Assembly: GCA_052169645.1 (NCBI GenBank)
Contig: JBQNCA010000005.1
Coordinates: 1-64,000 of the forward strand
Source: JAIKWW01 sp052169645
Lineage (GTDB): Bacteria > Bacillota > Clostridia > Peptostreptococcales > Anaerovoracaceae
DNA length: 64,000 nt
Direction of reading: 5' to 3'
The first letter of the stretch is position 1; every line of letters starts with the position of its first letter. A program made the translations under genes and the position numbers. Below are positions 61,570 through 64,000 of the stretch, in pieces. The notes beneath the pieces were generated by a model. The model was not told where the DNA came from. It searched no databases and saw only the letters and a program-made list of their open reading frames with translations.

Positions 61570-61977
61570 CTAAATTATCACGGCACTGTCTATATTTGTA
61601 AAAATATTTTCTTTCATCTCATCCTCGGATACCGCAGTTATTACGATATTATTAGGAATATTTACTATGAATGCTCCGTTGCCGTCTATGACGATGCAGT
61701 CCCTGGAGCCTTTTTCTCTTGCCTTTGAAACGGCTTCTTCCATACGGTCAAGGAATGAATTGTTCAAATCTATCCCTCGCTGTTCCACTCTTTGCATAGC
61801 ATGCTTGGAAAATTGAACGCCCTCTCTGTTCCCGACTCTATTTTTATTAAGCTGTTCTTCTAAAAGACTTCCGAAATCCGAGCCTATACTCTGACTTCTT
61901 AGCTGCGCTTCTCTGACTGTAGGAAGCGTTCTCTTCGAGTTTACCTCCGAAAATGAGTTTCTTATAATATCCGACAT
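61570..61977 (-). CDS. Flagellar operon protein, TIGR02530 family
   Basis: A 135-residue soluble protein of the TIGR02530 flagellar operon family, normally found between flgD and flgE as here. The signature FSKHAMQRVEQRGIDL is followed by VSKAREKGSRDCIVIDGNGAFIVNIPNN. The function is unknown; the constant position suggests a role in hook assembly. AAGGAGG precedes the ATG. Confidence 0.9.
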   Translation of the reverse strand: MSDIIRNSFSEVNSKRTLPTVREAQLRSQSIGSDFGSLLEEQLNKNRVGNREGVQFSKHAMQRVEQRGIDLNNSFLDRMEEAVSKAREKGSRDCIVIDGNGAFIVNIPNNIVITAVSEDEMKENIFTNIDSAVII

Positions 61978-62041
61978 CCTGTCCTCCTTTTAGCGACAGC
62001 TTCCATTGCTGTTACTTGATTTTTTAAGTTGCTGTAAAAAT

Positions 62042-62563
62042 CTAAGAGTTTTTCTTTTCTATCGTATTATCAGTTGAATTTTCCGCCTTCGGTTCTGTAT
62101 CCGAGTTTTTCGCAGGCTTTGCCGCTTTATCGGCATGAGTTTTTCCTATGACTGTTATTTCGCTGATATTATAAGGTTCTCCGTTTACATAAACAAGGGG
62201 TGTGTTTTCATAAAAGCTCATCCCTGTAATTGTACCTGTGTTTGTAACCTTCTTACCTGTTTTATCGGTATAGGATGCTGTAACATTCTGACCTATAAGG
62301 CTTGCAGCATACGATCTTGTATGAGACTGCATTATTTCCTTTGCCGCAGTCACCATAGAGTACGATGCCATCTGCTGAGTCATCTGAGAAGTATCCGTAT
62401 TGTTATACATATCCTGATTTTTCAGCTGTGCGACCATCATAGACAGATAATCTTCAAAATTAAGTGAGCTATCCATTTTTCTTGAAGCCTTGTTTGCTGT
62501 TCTTGCCGCCGCTCTGGCAAGAGGATTATTTGTATCTACAGGTTTACCTATATTTTTCGGCAT
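62042..62563 (-). CDS. flgD: Flagellar hook-capping protein FlgD
   Basis: FlgD (173 residues) caps the growing hook and is shed when the hook is complete. The N-terminal signature LNFEDYLSMMVAQLKNQD with a QMTQQMASYS segment is intact; the latter part is a short Tudor-like or linker region (GTITGMSFYENTPLVYVNGE). The C-terminal 35 residues are polar and low-complexity. GGAGGT precedes the ATG. fliK ends 17 nt upstream. Confidence 0.93.
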   Translation of the reverse strand: MPKNIGKPVDTNNPLARAAARTANKASRKMDSSLNFEDYLSMMVAQLKNQDMYNNTDTSQMTQQMASYSMVTAAKEIMQSHTRSYAASLIGQNVTASYTDKTGKKVTNTGTITGMSFYENTPLVYVNGEPYNISEITVIGKTHADKAAKPAKNSDTEPKAENSTDNTIEKKNS

Positions 62564-62580
62564 ATAACCGCACCTCCATA

Positions 62581-63882
62581 TTAAACGGACCCGCCTTCTA
62601 CCAGTCCCAACCTGAGCTGTTGTATAAATGAGCTTAAATCATCATCTCCGGCTCCGTTGTTCTGATGTTCGCCTCGATTCTCTTTACTCTGACCGTTTCC
62701 GCCTTCACTGTTATCTCTCATATGTGAATTCGGATCTGCACTGCGTTGAAAAGTCAAATTCGTTTCCTGTCCCGTATTCTGCTCTATTATCTGTCTGATA
62801 GCATTTTCGTTACCTACAAGTGTTCTATGTGTAGCTTCATGAGATGCTTTCATTAATACATGGACTTTTCCGTCGGACAAACTTATCTTGATATCAATTC
62901 TTCCCAAATTTTCCGGATTTATAGATATCGTAAATTCCTTTATATTATCTGACAGCTTTGTCACTACGGCGTCGGCTACATTTGCAGTAAGCTGTTGAGA
63001 TATCTTACCCCCGTCACCGACTTTGATTATCACAGGCTCATCTGTCGTATTTTCGGAATATTTTACCTGTGTCGGTATTGCATCATTTTCAATTTTCTTT
63101 GAGTTTACTACAGATTCTTCATCTGATTTTATTGACGATATGTCGATTTTCTCGTGTTCAACCCTCAGCTTGGAATTTTCTGAAGATTTTGTCTCGTGCG
63201 TCGATAGCTTAACTTCACCGACATTCGGTTCCTTTACGCTTGACGTCGATGCTTCCGATGAGACCTGAACCTTTACTTGGGGTTCTGCGTATCGGGCATT
63301 TGACTTTACCGGTTCTTCCGATGCTTTAACGCTTATTTCGGGATGTCGATCAAACGGATTCACAACCGCTTCCGTGTGCATTTCTTCAGAAGGCTTTGCA
63401 GCGGCTACATTCAACTCGACTGTTCCCGATGAAGAATTTTCGGATTTTCCACCAATTTCAACCGCCTTTACAGATACTTCTTCATTTGAAATATCAACAT
63501 TCATCACTCTGCTTCCGTCAGCTGCCGCAATCATCACAAGCATCTCCGCACAAGTGGATGCTGCAACTGATTCATCCGGATTTTCGCTGCCGTTTTTTTC
63601 CTCATTCAAAGATACGGTGCCGTTTTCACCTTCGGTCGCTTTCGCATCTACCGTTTTCTCTTCGAATTTCATGCTTTCAGGATTTTTATCCGGCATAATA
63701 TTGTCCGATTTTTTTTGAAGCGAATCCGAACTCCTGCTTTCCGAATTCCGTAACGTACTGTTCAGAATGTTTAAAAAGCTGCTTATGCCGTCTCTGCTTG
63801 AATCTGTTTTCTTCCCTGTAAATTGTCCCGATGCAATAATCGAATCGCTCATTTGCGATTGAAGATTTTGCATATTTACCAT
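62581..63882 (-). CDS. fliK: Flagellar hook-length control protein FliK
   Basis: FliK (433 residues) measures hook length and triggers the FlhB switch. The long N-terminal part (1-290) is Ser/Glu/Val-rich and poorly conserved, as expected of the ruler. The C-terminal domain (about 300-400) carries EFTISINPENLGRIDIKISL and GKVHVLMKASHEATHRTL. A polar Asn-rich stretch and a final amphipathic helix follow. The ATG at 63882 has GGAGGTG 5 nt upstream; the frame continues to 63927 without a better site. Confidence 0.93.
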   Translation of the reverse strand: MVNMQNLQSQMSDSIIASGQFTGKKTDSSRDGISSFLNILNSTLRNSESRSSDSLQKKSDNIMPDKNPESMKFEEKTVDAKATEGENGTVSLNEEKNGSENPDESVAASTCAEMLVMIAAADGSRVMNVDISNEEVSVKAVEIGGKSENSSSGTVELNVAAAKPSEEMHTEAVVNPFDRHPEISVKASEEPVKSNARYAEPQVKVQVSSEASTSSVKEPNVGEVKLSTHETKSSENSKLRVEHEKIDISSIKSDEESVVNSKKIENDAIPTQVKYSENTTDEPVIIKVGDGGKISQQLTANVADAVVTKLSDNIKEFTISINPENLGRIDIKISLSDGKVHVLMKASHEATHRTLVGNENAIRQIIEQNTGQETNLTFQRSADPNSHMRDNSEGGNGQSKENRGEHQNNGAGDDDLSSFIQQLRLGLVEGGSV

Positions 63883-63909
63883 TCCATCACCTCCGATAAT
63901 GAAACTTAT

Positions 63910-63950
63910 CCGTGAATTTTTTATCACGGGTATTCGGTGCTGTCAGCACC
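63910..63950 (-). other. Two stem-loops upstream of fliK
   Basis: CCGTGA (63910-63915) with TCACGG (63924-63929), and GGTGCTG (63936-63942) with CAGCACC (63944-63950), form two adjacent stems just before fliK. No T run follows either. Beyond them (63951-64000) a short minus-strand frame ends in TGA at 63968-63970 and may be the tail of the preceding flagellar gene, but this cannot be confirmed. Confidence 0.45.
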
Positions 63951-64000
63951 TTAACAGTATTAATTTTTCAGGAGCGCAACCGTTTATTCGAAACAAATTC

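Noticed and set aside
63936..63950. GGTGCTG/CAGCACC stem as a terminator before fliK
   Set aside because: There is no T tract on the minus strand after the stem, and it lies inside a continuous flagellar operon.

Overview
The window is chromosomal DNA from a monoderm, flagellated and piliated anaerobic member of the Clostridia. The evidence is the Bacillus/Clostridium-type flagellar operon order, a type IV pilus operon with no secretin, a division and cell wall (dcw) cluster that starts with mraZ, a MurE carrying the meso-diaminopimelate motif DNPR, and strong GGAGG-type ribosome binding sites. The family cannot be fixed from the sequence alone. No rRNA, tRNA, CRISPR array, insertion sequence or prophage was seen. 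Coding density is high and nearly everything is on the minus strand; only three genes (lgt, ychF and a SemiSWEET gene) are on plus.

Region 1 (25.3 kb down to 1, minus strand) is one long co-directional run. It begins at a promoter overlapped by a three-repeat MraZ operator and continues mraZ-rsmH-ftsL-ftsI/spoVD-murE-murF-mraY-murD-ftsW-murG-ftsQ. ftsZ follows with its own promoter and with no ftsA. After a stem-loop terminator come a SpoU-type RNA methyltransferase, pheS-pheT, zapA, mutS2, a DUF523 gene, argS, a radical SAM gene and a TPR gene cut by the window edge.

Region 2 (25.6-29.4 kb) holds a DUF445 membrane protein (minus) divergent from lgt, then ychF and a SemiSWEET transporter on plus, each with a recognisable promoter.

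Region 3 (29.6-45.8 kb, minus) is a complete Gram-positive type IV pilus operon: pilB, pilT, pilC, pilA, pilD, a pilM-pilN fusion, pilO, four further prepilin-like proteins (one of 785 residues) and a secreted protein. It is followed by a membrane-bound GGDEF/EAL protein with its own promoter. PilB carries an intact MshEN cyclic-di-GMP binding motif, and the GGDEF/EAL protein has a degenerate cyclase (GGDKF) with an intact phosphodiesterase domain. Cyclic-di-GMP therefore appears at both ends of the locus.

Region 4 (46.0-64.0 kb, minus) is the flagellar operon from fliK onward: fliK-flgD-TIGR02530-flgE-flbD-motA-motB-fliM-fliY-fliO-fliP-fliQ-fliR-flhB, a FliK-C-like protein and flhX. fliL and cheY are missing from their usual places. 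Immediately distal, with operon-like spacing and ended by a strong terminator, are an LRR protein, a VWA protein with a long acidic linker, and a MoxR-type AAA+ ATPase. This LRR-VWA-MoxR module is the least explained part of the window.
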